DNA of 64,000 bases from Mycobacterium heckeshornense (GTDB lineage: Bacteria; Actinomycetota; Actinomycetes; Mycobacteriales; Mycobacteriaceae), in the NCBI RefSeq assembly GCF_016592155.1, contig NZ_AP024237.1, positions 4,464,001-4,528,000 on the forward strand, in the 5' to 3' direction. Below the pieces are notes generated by a model. It saw only the letters and a list, made by a program, of their open reading frames with translations, was not told the DNA's origin and made no database searches. Of the stretch, positions 1 through 9,475 are shown in pieces. The first letter of the stretch is position 1; every line of letters starts with the position of its first letter. Position numbers and translations under genes: made by a program.

Positions 1-16
1 GGTACGGTTCGTTAGC

Positions 17-1501
17 ATGAACGCCGAGCAGTTCGACGTCGTGATCGTGGGCGCGGGCTTTGGTGGTATTGGGGCGGCCATTGCGCTCAAGCGGCTCGGA
101 TACGACAACCTCCTCGTTGTTGATCGCGAAGCGGATCTGGGCGGAACCTGGCACGTCAACCGCTATCCCGGACTGGCCGTCGACATCCCGTCCACCACCT
201 ACTCGTATTGGTTCGAACCCAACCCGTACTGGTCGCGGCTATTCGCACCGGGTCCGGAACTCAAGCGGTACGCCGAAGGGGTCGCCGACAAGTACGACGT
301 GCGCCGCCACATGCGGTTCAACACCGCCGTCGACGGTGCCCGCTGGGACGACGAGGCGCGGGTCTGGCTGGTGCAGCTCGCCGGCGGTGAAACCCTCACC
401 ACACGATTCCTGGTCACCGCAACCGGGTTTTTGTCTCAGCCCCACACCCCGGATATCCCGGGCATCGCCGATTTCAACGGCAAGATCATCCACACCACCG
501 CCTGGGACGACAGCTACGACTTCGCGGGCCGTCGCGTCGGTCTCATCGGAACCGGCGCCACCGCGGTGCAGCTGGTCCCCGAACTGGCCAAGCAGGTCGC
601 CGACCTGACCGTCTATCAGCGCACCGCCATTCACGTCGTCCCCAAGATCGACTTCGCAATCCCACCCTGGTTGCAGGAAACGTTCGCCAGGCTGCCGCTG
701 GTGCACCGGGCCTTCCGGCTGGTGACCGACACGCTCTTCGAGATGATGACGGTGACCGGTGTGCTGCACTACCGCCAGTTCCGCCGACTCAACATCGCCG
801 CCGCCGATCTTGCCAAGATCAACCGCTTCGTCTCGGTGCGCGACAAGGAGCTGCGCCGCAAGCTCACGCCCGACTACGACTTCGGTTGCAAGCGGCCCAC
901 CTGGTCCAACAGCTACTACCGCACCTTCACCAGACCGCATGTGCACCTGGAGACCAACTCGATCGAGCGAGTCGAGCCCGACGGCATCGTCACCGGCGAC
1001 GGCCACAAGACCCAGATCGACACCCTGGTGCTGGCCACCGGATTCGACCTGTGGGACGCCAACTTCCCGGCTATCGAGCTGATCGGCCGGCAGGGCAGAA
1101 ACCTCGGAAAGTGGTGGCGGGAGAACCGATTCCAGGCCTACCAAGGAGTGTCCATCCCCTACTTCCCTAACTACCTCAGCTTGGCCAGCCCGTACGCTTT
1201 TTCCGGTCTGTCGTTCTTCAACACGATGGAATATCAGATGCGGCACATGGACCGGTTGTTCAGCGAACTCAAGCGCAGGGGCGCAACCACATTCGAGGTC
1301 ACCGAAGAGGCCAACGCGCGATTTCTGGACCGGATGACCAGACTACTTGACGACTCGGTGTTTTACGCCGGTGACTGTGCATCGTCACGGTCATACTATT
1401 TCAACCGCAGCGGGGAGGCGGCGCTGCTGCGACCCACGTCCACGCGCAACGCTGTCCGGGAAGGCTCGCGATTTCCGTTGAGCGACTACACATTCGCCTA
1501 A
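17..1501 (+). CDS. Flavin-containing monooxygenase (Baeyer-Villiger type)
   Basis: The 494-residue protein has an N-terminal FAD-binding Rossmann motif (GAGFGG, residues 12-17), the Baeyer-Villiger fingerprint of the form FxGxxxHTxxW near residues 153-163 (FNGKIIHTTAW), and a second nucleotide-binding motif (GTGATA, about 178) for NADPH. Family members insert one oxygen from O2 next to a ketone or oxidise heteroatoms. The fingerprint ends in Asp where Pro is common; both forms occur in the family. The length is typical. Only 16 bases precede the ATG, so the promoter and any upstream partner lie outside the window. The substrate cannot be told from sequence; mycobacteria carry several paralogues, EthA among them. 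Confidence 0.9.
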   Translation: MNAEQFDVVIVGAGFGGIGAAIALKRLGYDNLLVVDREADLGGTWHVNRYPGLAVDIPSTTYSYWFEPNPYWSRLFAPGPELKRYAEGVADKYDVRRHMRFNTAVDGARWDDEARVWLVQLAGGETLTTRFLVTATGFLSQPHTPDIPGIADFNGKIIHTTAWDDSYDFAGRRVGLIGTGATAVQLVPELAKQVADLTVYQRTAIHVVPKIDFAIPPWLQETFARLPLVHRAFRLVTDTLFEMMTVTGVLHYRQFRRLNIAAADLAKINRFVSVRDKELRRKLTPDYDFGCKRPTWSNSYYRTFTRPHVHLETNSIERVEPDGIVTGDGHKTQIDTLVLATGFDLWDANFPAIELIGRQGRNLGKWWRENRFQAYQGVSIPYFPNYLSLASPYAFSGLSFFNTMEYQMRHMDRLFSELKRRGATTFEVTEEANARFLDRMTRLLDDSVFYAGDCASSRSYYFNRSGEAALLRPTSTRNAVREGSRFPLSDYTFA

Positions 1502-2089
1502 GGGGAATCCAGGCGCATCGCGCGGTTCTACGGTCTGGCTTGACCGCCGCACTCGACGCCATAGCTGCACCGACGGCGGAATAGAGACGATACTCGGACT
1601 GGGCTTCACCGATCCGAAGACCCGCAGCCTGACCATCGTCGGGCTGATCGTTAAAGCCGCTTATCTCGTCGGCATCGCAATTCGTGAGCGCCGAATAGCG
1701 CAGTTGCCTTTCGTGGTGCACCAGCTGTTCCAAGTCGACCGGCAGCGCCATGGCGGAATGCACCAAAACCGCGCCTGCCCGGGTGTTAGTGACGGCCGCG
1801 TCGCAGTGGGCAGCCGCACCCACGAGTCGATCGTCGACTGCTATACGTTGCGCAGCAGCTCTTGGTCGGCCGGAGTCACGTTGACCCGCTCGGTGTAACA
1901 GATCGCCGCCAACTCCCGCCAACTCCCGCGTTGGCGAACGAGGTAGCCACAAGCCGTTTGCTGGCTGGCGTTTCGAGCACTGTCCGGCAGACGGTTGGCG
2001 CGGCGGTGACATCGGGCCCGTACGTCACCGGCCGCGGACGGCGCGCAGCGACGATCTTGGGCTGTTGCGGTGCTGCTTTACGCAGGTTG
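1502..2089. other. Non-coding or decayed stretch without a recognisable gene
   Basis: No frame shows a convincing protein with a start and ribosome binding site. A minus-strand fragment at about 1843-1918 reads RELAAICYTERVNVTPADQE and then LLRNV before a stop, which looks like a protein C-terminus, but the frame does not stay open upstream. A short direct repeat (aactcccgc twice) lies at about 1911-1929. Because a 13E12 relic follows directly, this is most simply decayed accessory DNA. Confidence 0.5.
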
Positions 2090-2396
2090 CGGGGGTGGCC
2101 ACAGTGCCGACCGGACACACCTATGTCACCACCCCGGGCAGCGCGCTGCTGGTCCCGGCCCTCTGCCAACCCACCGGCGCAACAGCCGACCCGCCAGCCA
2201 GCCCACCCCAGCACTACTGCGGGGACCGCAGCGCGATGATGCCCAAACGCCGGCGCACCCGCGCCCACGACCGCGCACAGCGCATCGCCACCGAACGCCG
2301 CCACAACCGCCAAGCACGCCTCGCCCGCCAAGAAAAAACCCCAACTACTCCAACCTGCCCCCACCCGACAACAACGACGACCCACCACCGTTCTGA
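2090..2396 (+). pseudogene. 13E12-family HNH endonuclease relic (C-terminal part)
   Basis: The plus strand encodes the tail of the mycobacterial 13E12 (DUF222/HNH) repeat proteins: a TGHTYVTTPGSALL segment, then MPKRRRTRAHDRAQRI and a basic stretch, finishing in the family-typical DPPPF just before TGA at 2394-2396. The basic stretch and the DPPPF end lie in different frames; the shift falls at or near the A6 run at 2333-2338. The DUF222 domain and the HNH core are absent, so this is a fragment. In M. tuberculosis, 13E12 copies are dispersed repeats and some serve as prophage attachment sites. A second relic on the opposite strand lies at 27929-28480. Confidence 0.7.
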
Positions 2397-2406
2397 TGCG
2401 GCATGG

Positions 2407-3870
2407 CTATGGCCGCACCTGCTTTCGGTGCCGCTGATCGTGGCCCGGGACACCGTTGACGCCGTCGATGGACTGGGCGTAGGTACCCACGGCGAACGCC
2501 ACGCCGGAGCCCATGATGGCAAGGGCATCTCGATTCACGTTGTCAAGCGTGTCGCGGGCACTGTGGTAGTTCGGGTCGAAGGCCACTCCTGCTTGACCGC
2601 CCCAAATCCGGGCTTGCACGGTGGTTTTCGTCTGCGACGAACCGGAGGTCATGCCGCCGATCGGCACGCCCGCAACCAGGAAGGGGCTGTAGTCGCTTTT
2701 GGTGCTCAGCGGCAGATCGAAGGGCCGCTTGCCGGCCAGGTTCAGATAACCGGCCAGGGTGCGCTCGATACCGGCCGAGCCGGTCGGCACCTCCTGCGGC
2801 GCACCGCCGGAACCGCCCGGCGCGGACTGGTCGCCGTCGTCGGTGAAGAATCCCGCGTTCGCTGAGCCCAGCGTGTCGAAATTCAGGTACAGCGCAACGT
2901 CGTTGAGTTCGTCGCGGCCCAAGCCGAACACGTAGTCCAGTGAACCGTTGAGCCCGGATTCCTCCGCACCCCAAAACGCGAATCGCACCATGTTGGTCAG
3001 CCGCGGGGACGAGCCCAGTTGCAGCGCGGTCTCCAGCACCGCGGCTACGCCAGTCGCGTTGTCGTTGATCCCCGGCCCTTGCGGCACGCTGTCCAGATGC
3101 GCACCCACCATCACGACGTCGTGGGCCGACCCGGTCTTGGTCTGCGCCAAGACATTGCGCGACGTGATCTTGACGGTGGCGGTGTCCAGCGTGAGCCGCA
3201 CCGGCCCGGTGGTGTCGCGCAGAGCGGCCGCGCCCTCGGCGCCGACGACCGCGACCGGCATGGTGAGCTGGTCGTAGTAGCCGGGGTTGAACAGCTTGGG
3301 CGGCGCGCCTGCGTGGCCGGGCTCGCTGGTGACGACCAGCGCGGCGGCGCCCTTGGCTGCGGCGGCCTTCTGCTTGTCGACCACGGTGCAGCCGCTGTCG
3401 TCGACGACGGCGATCGCGCCTTTCGGGGCTGCGCCCGCATAGTCGCTGACCGCACAACCGGCCGCCTTAGCCGGTCGCATCACGGGGGCCGTTATCCCGC
3501 CAGGCGGTGTCTGCACCAGCAGCGACGCCTGGTCAACGGCATAGTCGTGATCGGCGATGGTCAGCCTCGGCTGGCCTGCCGAAGCTGTGTAGAGCCGGTC
3601 GAATTGCGGCGTCGATACATCGAAGCCCTTGTTGCGCAGTGCTTTCGCGACATAGTCGACGCTCGCAGCAAAACCCGGCGTGCCCTCGGCTCGATTGCCT
3701 TTGTGGGCATTTGCGATGTCCTGCAAGGCGCGCAGATGGGCAAACATCGCGTCCACGGTCACCTTGGCCGCCAAAACATCACCGAAATGCGGCGATGCCG
3801 GGTGCGACGACGAGCACGCCGCCAGCAGGCCGACCGTCAGCGCCAGGGTCGCACCCGCGGGACGGATCAT
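2407..3870 (-). CDS. M28-family aminopeptidase lipoprotein, LpqL paralogue
   Basis: A 487-residue lipoprotein with a signal peptide and lipobox (LLAAC, Cys near residue 19), a PA domain in the middle, and an M28 zinc-peptidase domain. The metal-site motifs are present: GAHLDSVPQGPGINDN (His, Asp), FWGAEESG (Glu pair), LNFDTLGS (Asp) and YHSARDTLD (His). It is expected to act at the cell surface, releasing N-terminal residues from peptides. Its start overlaps the stop of lpqL (TCATGA), so the pair is translationally coupled, and the two proteins are alike along their length, which indicates tandem duplication followed by divergence. Confidence 0.88.
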   Translation of the reverse strand: MIRPAGATLALTVGLLAACSSSHPASPHFGDVLAAKVTVDAMFAHLRALQDIANAHKGNRAEGTPGFAASVDYVAKALRNKGFDVSTPQFDRLYTASAGQPRLTIADHDYAVDQASLLVQTPPGGITAPVMRPAKAAGCAVSDYAGAAPKGAIAVVDDSGCTVVDKQKAAAAKGAAALVVTSEPGHAGAPPKLFNPGYYDQLTMPVAVVGAEGAAALRDTTGPVRLTLDTATVKITSRNVLAQTKTGSAHDVVMVGAHLDSVPQGPGINDNATGVAAVLETALQLGSSPRLTNMVRFAFWGAEESGLNGSLDYVFGLGRDELNDVALYLNFDTLGSANAGFFTDDGDQSAPGGSGGAPQEVPTGSAGIERTLAGYLNLAGKRPFDLPLSTKSDYSPFLVAGVPIGGMTSGSSQTKTTVQARIWGGQAGVAFDPNYHSARDTLDNVNRDALAIMGSGVAFAVGTYAQSIDGVNGVPGHDQRHRKQVRP

Positions 3871-5360
3871 GACGTGGTGATCGCGTGGCGGGTGCGGTCT
3901 TCCCGGATCGGGACACCGTTGCGCCCGCTGAGATCCTGCGCGTACAGACCGACCGCGTAGGCGACACCCCCGCCCAGGATGCCCAGCGGGGTGCGGTCGA
4001 TCTGGTCCAGTGTGTCGGTCTTCTTGTGGTAGTTAGGGTCAAACGGCTCGCCGGGCGTTCCGCCCCACAGCTTGGCTTGCTCTTCGGACTTCTTGTTTTC
4101 CGCCCCGGAGAACAATCCACCCGACGGGATGCCGGCCTGCGTGAACCCGTCATAGTCCGAGCGGCCGTCGAATGAGGTGTCCTGCGCGGTCTTACCGGCC
4201 GACTTCAGGTAGGCAACCAACGAGCGCTCGATACCGGCCGAGCCCTCCGGAACCACCGGGTTACCCCGCTGGTCCGCCGGAAGCGATTGGTCCCCGTCGT
4301 AGGTGAAGTAGCCAGGGTTGGGAGAACCCAGCATGTCGAAGTTGAGGTACAGCGCGATGTCCTTGAGCCCGTCGACATCGAGCGATTCGATGTACTTGCG
4401 CGACCCGATCAACCCGAGTTCCTCCGCGCCCCAGAAGCCGAATCGCACGGCGTTGTGAATTTTCGGCGAATTTCCAAGCCGTAGAGCGGTTTCCAATACC
4501 GCTGCCACTCCAGAGCCATTGTCGTTGATGCCGGGCCCTTCGGGCACGCTGTCGAGATGCGCGCCGGCCATCACCACATCGGTGGTCGAACCGGTCTTGG
4601 TCTGGGCGATGACGTTGCGGGCCTGAAACGTCTGGGTTTCGGCCTTGAGCTTGACGGTGGTTGGTCCGGGCTGGGCACGCAGCTGTGCACCGTCGGCCTT
4701 GGTGACGCTGACCACCGGGATCTTGACGTCGGTGTTCTCGCCGAGCGTGCCGCCCATCTCCTTTTCATCGACGTTGTCGGCCACCACCATTGCCACCGCA
4801 CCGCGCTCCACAGCCACCTTTTCCTTCTGCGCGAACGGGCACGTACCGCGGTCCACCAACACCACAGCACCTTGCACCGGCAAGCCATCGTAATCGGAGG
4901 CGGTGCAGCCGGGGCTGTCGTCGGCGGGCGCTGCCACCAGCGGGCCACTCACCCCGTCCGCCGGGGTGGCCAGACTGAACTGCACCGCATGCGCCTCCAC
5001 CGTCCTGCCACTCACGGTCACCGATCCCGGGTCGGCGTGAAACACTCGGGCGGAAAACTGCGGGGTTTGCACATCGAAACCATTGTCCCGCAAAGTCTTC
5101 GCGACATAGTCGACACTTGCCTCGTAACCGGGGGTGCCCACCGCGCGGGTGCCGTTGTTGGCGTCGGCGATCTCTTGCAGCTTCGACAAGTGGGCCATCA
5201 TCGCCTCGGTGCTGATCCGGCCGCGGAGCCCTTCGGCGAACCGCACCGCGGCGGGTTTCTCGCCTGCCGGTGCCGAGGTGCTCGGCGGGCGAGCGCAACC
5301 GCCGACCAAAACCGTGACGGCGGCAACTGTCGAAAGGATCGCCTTCGATGCGTTTTCCAC
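3867..5360 (-). CDS. lpqL: LpqL, M28-family aminopeptidase lipoprotein
   Basis: A 497-residue surface lipoprotein (lipobox LVGGC) with a PA domain and an M28 peptidase domain: GAHLDSVPEGPGINDNGSG, FWGAEELG, LNFDMLGS and YHKKTDTLD carry the zinc ligands. It closely resembles M. tuberculosis LpqL (Rv0418) in my recall of that sequence. The open frame runs much further upstream, but GTG at 5360 gives the signal peptide at the N-terminus and sits 7 nt after a TAACGT box, which fits a leaderless transcript; GTG at 5369 is the alternative. The paralogous peptidase follows with overlapping stop and start. Confidence 0.9.
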   Translation of the reverse strand: MENASKAILSTVAAVTVLVGGCARPPSTSAPAGEKPAAVRFAEGLRGRISTEAMMAHLSKLQEIADANNGTRAVGTPGYEASVDYVAKTLRDNGFDVQTPQFSARVFHADPGSVTVSGRTVEAHAVQFSLATPADGVSGPLVAAPADDSPGCTASDYDGLPVQGAVVLVDRGTCPFAQKEKVAVERGAVAMVVADNVDEKEMGGTLGENTDVKIPVVSVTKADGAQLRAQPGPTTVKLKAETQTFQARNVIAQTKTGSTTDVVMAGAHLDSVPEGPGINDNGSGVAAVLETALRLGNSPKIHNAVRFGFWGAEELGLIGSRKYIESLDVDGLKDIALYLNFDMLGSPNPGYFTYDGDQSLPADQRGNPVVPEGSAGIERSLVAYLKSAGKTAQDTSFDGRSDYDGFTQAGIPSGGLFSGAENKKSEEQAKLWGGTPGEPFDPNYHKKTDTLDQIDRTPLGILGGGVAYAVGLYAQDLSGRNGVPIREDRTRHAITTS

Positions 5361-5367
5361 GTCGACC

Positions 5368-5373
5368 ACGTTA
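5368..5373 (-). promoter_or_regulatory. -10 box TAACGT for lpqL (leaderless)
   Basis: A TANNNT hexamer lies 7 nt before the GTG at 5360, placing the expected transcript start at or next to the start codon. Confidence 0.45.
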
Positions 5374-5466
5374 GACGGCTCAGCGGTATCAGCAGCGGAG
5401 AGGACTGGTGCATCAGCCCGCAGGCATGGTGCCCTGCGGCGCTGCTGACCGCACCCTGCGGGCGAA

Positions 5467-6432
5467 TCACGCCGTCGCGCCGGCGAACCGGTCGCGGCGC
5501 AGGTAGGCGTGGATGGTGGTTCCGTCCGCTGAGATGTGGGTGCGCACCAGATCGGCCACCGCGTTGACGACGAAAAGCCCGTAGGGTCCCGACCCGGCGC
5601 CGGCCGGCGGTCGGCGTCCCGCCAACGGATCGGCCGACTGCCCGTCGTCACGTGCTTCGCAAACCACGTAGCCGTCGGTGTGCCACAACGCCAGCCGGCA
5701 CGGCCCACCGGAGTGGTCCAGGCTGTTGGTGGCCAGTTCGGTGATGATCAACTGCAGGTCCGCGATCGCTTCGTCGGACATGCCCAGCAACCGGGCATAC
5801 CGGCCGCCGTACCGCCGGGCGGGCCGAAGGTCGGCGAATGCCGCGACCGGGTAGGTCACCGCGGCGGGGTTGGTAGTCAGCGGCTCGTTGCAGCGCTCAA
5901 GTGCCACGTCGACCGCGTAGTCGCGGCTGGACCGGTGCCGGCCGTCCACCCAAATCAGCGGATGCGTGACGCGGGCATCCGCCAGCACCCGGTCGGCCAG
6001 CCGGGACGCGTCGTACAGGCAGATTCCGGTCACGCGCCGATCGGCGAAGGCCAGGTTGACCAACGCCTCGTGCTGCACGCAGGCCGGGTATTCGACCGAC
6101 CGGCGGCCCGGCCACACCGGTTCGCCGATCAGCCGGACGGGCCGGTGACGATGGCGCTCCACGAAGGCGCCCGCCAGCCCCAGCAGCCGGCCCGGGTTGC
6201 GGCCCACCTCGGTGATGTCGGCCAGTGTCACCTCGGTGTCGTCGGCCACCGGCCCCAAGGCGTCCGACAGGGATGCCAGCTTGTCGCGGGGCACGCCGAC
6301 CCACACCGGCTCGTAGTTGCGCACCCCGTCTTGCACGGCCGCTACCACAGAATCCAGGCATTCCCGCTGGGAGCGGTAGAACAGCGCCGAGTGCACCAGG
6401 CTGGCGTCTTGAGCCGGGGTGATCGTGGTCAT
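5467..6432 (-). CDS. MEDS-domain protein with HATPase (anti-sigma-like) domain
   Basis: About 321 residues. The N-terminal two-thirds matches the MEDS (DcmR-like sensory) domain found in actinobacterial sensor proteins (HSALFYRSQRE onward). The C-terminal third is a histidine-kinase-type ATPase of the anti-sigma class: N-box ELATNSLDHS, a DDG motif and GPYGLFVV. There is no phospho-acceptor His domain, so it more likely acts as an anti-sigma factor or switch kinase than a two-component kinase. The frame extends to 6519, but ATG 6432 has a GGAG site 7 nt upstream and starts directly before the domain. No sigma factor or anti-sigma antagonist lies beside it, so its partner is unknown. Confidence 0.75.
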   Translation of the reverse strand: MTTITPAQDASLVHSALFYRSQRECLDSVVAAVQDGVRNYEPVWVGVPRDKLASLSDALGPVADDTEVTLADITEVGRNPGRLLGLAGAFVERHRHRPVRLIGEPVWPGRRSVEYPACVQHEALVNLAFADRRVTGICLYDASRLADRVLADARVTHPLIWVDGRHRSSRDYAVDVALERCNEPLTTNPAAVTYPVAAFADLRPARRYGGRYARLLGMSDEAIADLQLIITELATNSLDHSGGPCRLALWHTDGYVVCEARDDGQSADPLAGRRPPAGAGSGPYGLFVVNAVADLVRTHISADGTTIHAYLRRDRFAGATA

Positions 6433-6511
6433 GTGACGGCTCCAGTCGGTAGACGCTGCAGGTGGCCGCGATGATTGGTCCCGCCGGGGGCTTACCCGAT
6501 GCGACGGCTCC

Positions 6512-7276
6512 TTAATCAACCGCGCCGACGCCCACCTGTGCTGTCACCAGATCCGCGATCGCGCGCATACCCGCGGCGTTGGGGTGAAACGGAGCCGGCC
6601 GCCACGGCAGCGGCCAGGCAGCGCCGACGGTCCAGGGATCCGGCGACCAAGCGTGGTGTTCGCGGCTGGCCTGCCCGGCGCGCACCACCTCACAGCCGCT
6701 GGCCCGGGCGGCGCAGGCGGTGAGTTCCTCCAGGCGTGCCGCGACGTGCCGGCCCAGGTCGGCGTCGGCCGGCGAAAGCGGCGGCGCGCCGTGCCCGGCC
6801 GGCGGCAGCAGCGTGAGGTAGTCGACGAAGAGCACCCGCGCGGCGGGGGCGCGCCGGCGCACCGCCGCACCGACCGCGCGCAGCGAGTCGCCGACCCGGG
6901 TGAGCGCCTGCTCGCGGGCATCGCGGTCCAGCAGGGTGCGGACGTTGGGCAGTATCCGCGCTGCCCGGGGCATAGCGGCGGCCATGAGCAGCGGGATGTA
7001 GCCGACGTCGTTACCGCCGATCGTGATGGTGACCAGTGCCTCCGAACCGTCCAGCGCGTCGATCTGCGGCCGCGTGCCGCGCTGGCGTTCGGCCAGGATG
7101 TGTGCGGTGGTGGCGCCGGAAAAGGTGACGTCGACCAGATCGAGGTTCAGCCGCCGGGCGACCAGATGCGCGTAGTTGCGCGCTGATCGGCCCGACCCCC
7201 ACGGCGCGCCCGTGGCGCGCGGCCGGATGCCCGGGCCGGCCGCCATCGAACTTCCCAGCGCCACATACCGTTTCAT
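6512..7276 (-). CDS. SGNH/GDSL-family hydrolase
   Basis: A 254-residue protein with the SGNH blocks in order: ALGSSMA at residues 6-12 (catalytic Ser, GSS in place of GDS), a central SGATT Gly block, GGNDVGY (Asn of the oxyanion hole) and FHPNAAG near 233 (catalytic His). There is no clear signal peptide, so a cytoplasmic or unconventional location is likely. Such enzymes hydrolyse ester bonds of lipids or acylated sugars; the substrate is not predictable. It lies 53 bp downstream of thiG on the same strand and could be co-transcribed with the thiamine genes, without an obvious functional link. Confidence 0.82.
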   Translation of the reverse strand: MKRYVALGSSMAAGPGIRPRATGAPWGSGRSARNYAHLVARRLNLDLVDVTFSGATTAHILAERQRGTRPQIDALDGSEALVTITIGGNDVGYIPLLMAAAMPRAARILPNVRTLLDRDAREQALTRVGDSLRAVGAAVRRRAPAARVLFVDYLTLLPPAGHGAPPLSPADADLGRHVAARLEELTACAARASGCEVVRAGQASREHHAWSPDPWTVGAAWPLPWRPAPFHPNAAGMRAIADLVTAQVGVGAVD

Positions 7277-7329
7277 CAGTTAACTGCTCCGGCTCCTTGC
7301 TCGCAAGCCCAGCTTTCTCGCCGCCATCC

Positions 7330-8274
<945 letters not shown>

Positions 8275-8278
<4 letters not shown>

Positions 8279-9297
8279 CTGTGTGCTCCCACCGGAATCA
8301 GTTCGGACACAATCTGTTCAGCAGTCCACGGCGCCAGCAGGAAACCATTGCGGCCATGCCCCGCGGCGACCAGGGTGCGTTGGTCCAGGCGGCGCACCAA
8401 CGGTAGGTTGTCCGGTGTCATCGGCCGCAGTCCCGCGGTGCACTCGGCCAACTCGTATTCGCCGAGGGCCGGCAGCACCGTGCAGGCGTCGTCGAGCAGA
8501 TCGCGGACACCGGAGACGACCGGTGCCGTGTCACGGCCGCGCTCGTATTGGGTGGCGCCGACCACCACCCCGTCGGCGCGTGGCACCAGATACACCTGCC
8601 GACCATGCACCCGGGCCCGAATCACCCGCCGCGGCACCGGCATACAGCCCTTGCGCCAGCGCAGCCGCAGCACCTCGCCCTTCACCGGCCGGATGGGCAG
8701 ACCCTGCCACAACGCCGGGGCGTCGATGCCGTTGGCGATCACCACCGCGTCGGCGTCGACGCTGTCCAGCTCGGGCACGGGCCCGGCCCACCGCACGCCG
8801 AGTCGCTCGCAGGCCGCAGCCAGCCCGTCCAGGACGGCACGATTGTCGACCGCAAGCTCGGTGGGCGCCCGAAAGCCGTGCCGGATTCCTTGCGCTAGAA
8901 GGGGTTCCACGTCACGGGCAGCAGACTCCCACACCACCGGGTGGCCCTGGGCGGACAGCCAGTCCGCGACGGTGCGCAGCTCGACCGCGTCGGCGGAGTC
9001 GACGGCCACCACCAGCGATTCGCGGGCGGTGATCACCTGCGAGGACAGCCCTTCGAGAAAATCGCCCTGGTGCCACAGCCGCAGCGACTCCAGACCCAGG
9101 TGCAACAGCCGTTCCTCACCGGGACCGGGCCAGGCTTCGCTGTGCGGGGCCAGCATGCCGGCGGCCACCCAGGAGGCGCCGCGTTCTTTGCTGCGGTGCA
9201 CCCGCACCGACCAGCCGCCCTGGGCCGCCCGGCGCGCCACCGACAGCCCAATGACGCCGCCGCCGACGACGGCCAGCGATCCCGGGCCCGGTGCCAT
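8275..9297 (-). CDS. thiO: Glycine oxidase ThiO
   Basis: A 340-residue FAD enzyme of the DAO family that oxidises glycine to the imine used by ThiG. The dinucleotide-binding motif VVGGGVIGLSVARR is at the N-terminus and the C-terminal AAGHGRNGFLLAPWTA region completes the FAD site. The frame is open to an ATG at 9318, but that ATG is part of the 3' strand of the TPP riboswitch (conserved GATCATGCCGG). ATG 9297, preceded by AAGGGAGCAAGG, is therefore the true start. First gene of the thiO-thiS-thiG operon. Confidence 0.95.
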
Positions 9298-9308
9298 CCT
9301 TGCTCCCT

Positions 9309-9442
9309 TCGCCGGCATGATCCGGATCAGGTTCGACGGTAAGGGCGGGCGCGCCCACTCTCAGCCCCCGGCTTGCGCTGCTTGCCCGGCTCCTGCCCGG
9401 GCCTTGCGGCCCGCGTCGTCACCGGGCCCTGGGACTCCCGTG
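9309..9442 (-). promoter_or_regulatory. TPP riboswitch (thi-box) upstream of thiO
   Basis: On the minus strand the leader contains the conserved thi-box elements: GGGCTGAGAGTGGGC in the pyrimidine-sensing arm and CGAACCTGATCCGGATCATG in the pyrophosphate arm, closed by a GGGAGTCCC-type 5' segment. The thiO ribosome binding site lies directly after the 3' end of the aptamer, so ligand binding most likely blocks translation initiation, the usual actinobacterial arrangement. It controls thiO-thiS-thiG but not the divergent thiE. Confidence 0.93.
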
Positions 9443-9452
9443 TCGATCACCC

Positions 9453-9469
9453 ACGCTAGCCGCTAGCGT
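9453..9469. promoter_or_regulatory. Symmetric divergent -10 boxes for thiE and thiO
   Basis: The 17-bp inverted repeat ACGCTA-GCCGC-TAGCGT supplies a TAGCGT hexamer on both strands. The plus copy (9464-9469) ends 6 nt before the thiE GTG at 9476, fitting a leaderless transcript. The minus copy (9458-9453) would start transcription near 9446, just ahead of the riboswitch. The two promoters share the same small DNA element. Confidence 0.55.
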
Positions 9470-9475
9470 CGCGGT

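Noticed and set aside
239..1246. Long antisense open frame over the monooxygenase gene
   Set aside because: Stop-free antisense frame caused by GC-rich codon bias; no domain or ribosome binding site.
9298..9318. Upstream ATG for thiO at 9318
   Set aside because: The ATG is a conserved part of the TPP aptamer; a good ribosome binding site precedes ATG 9297 instead.
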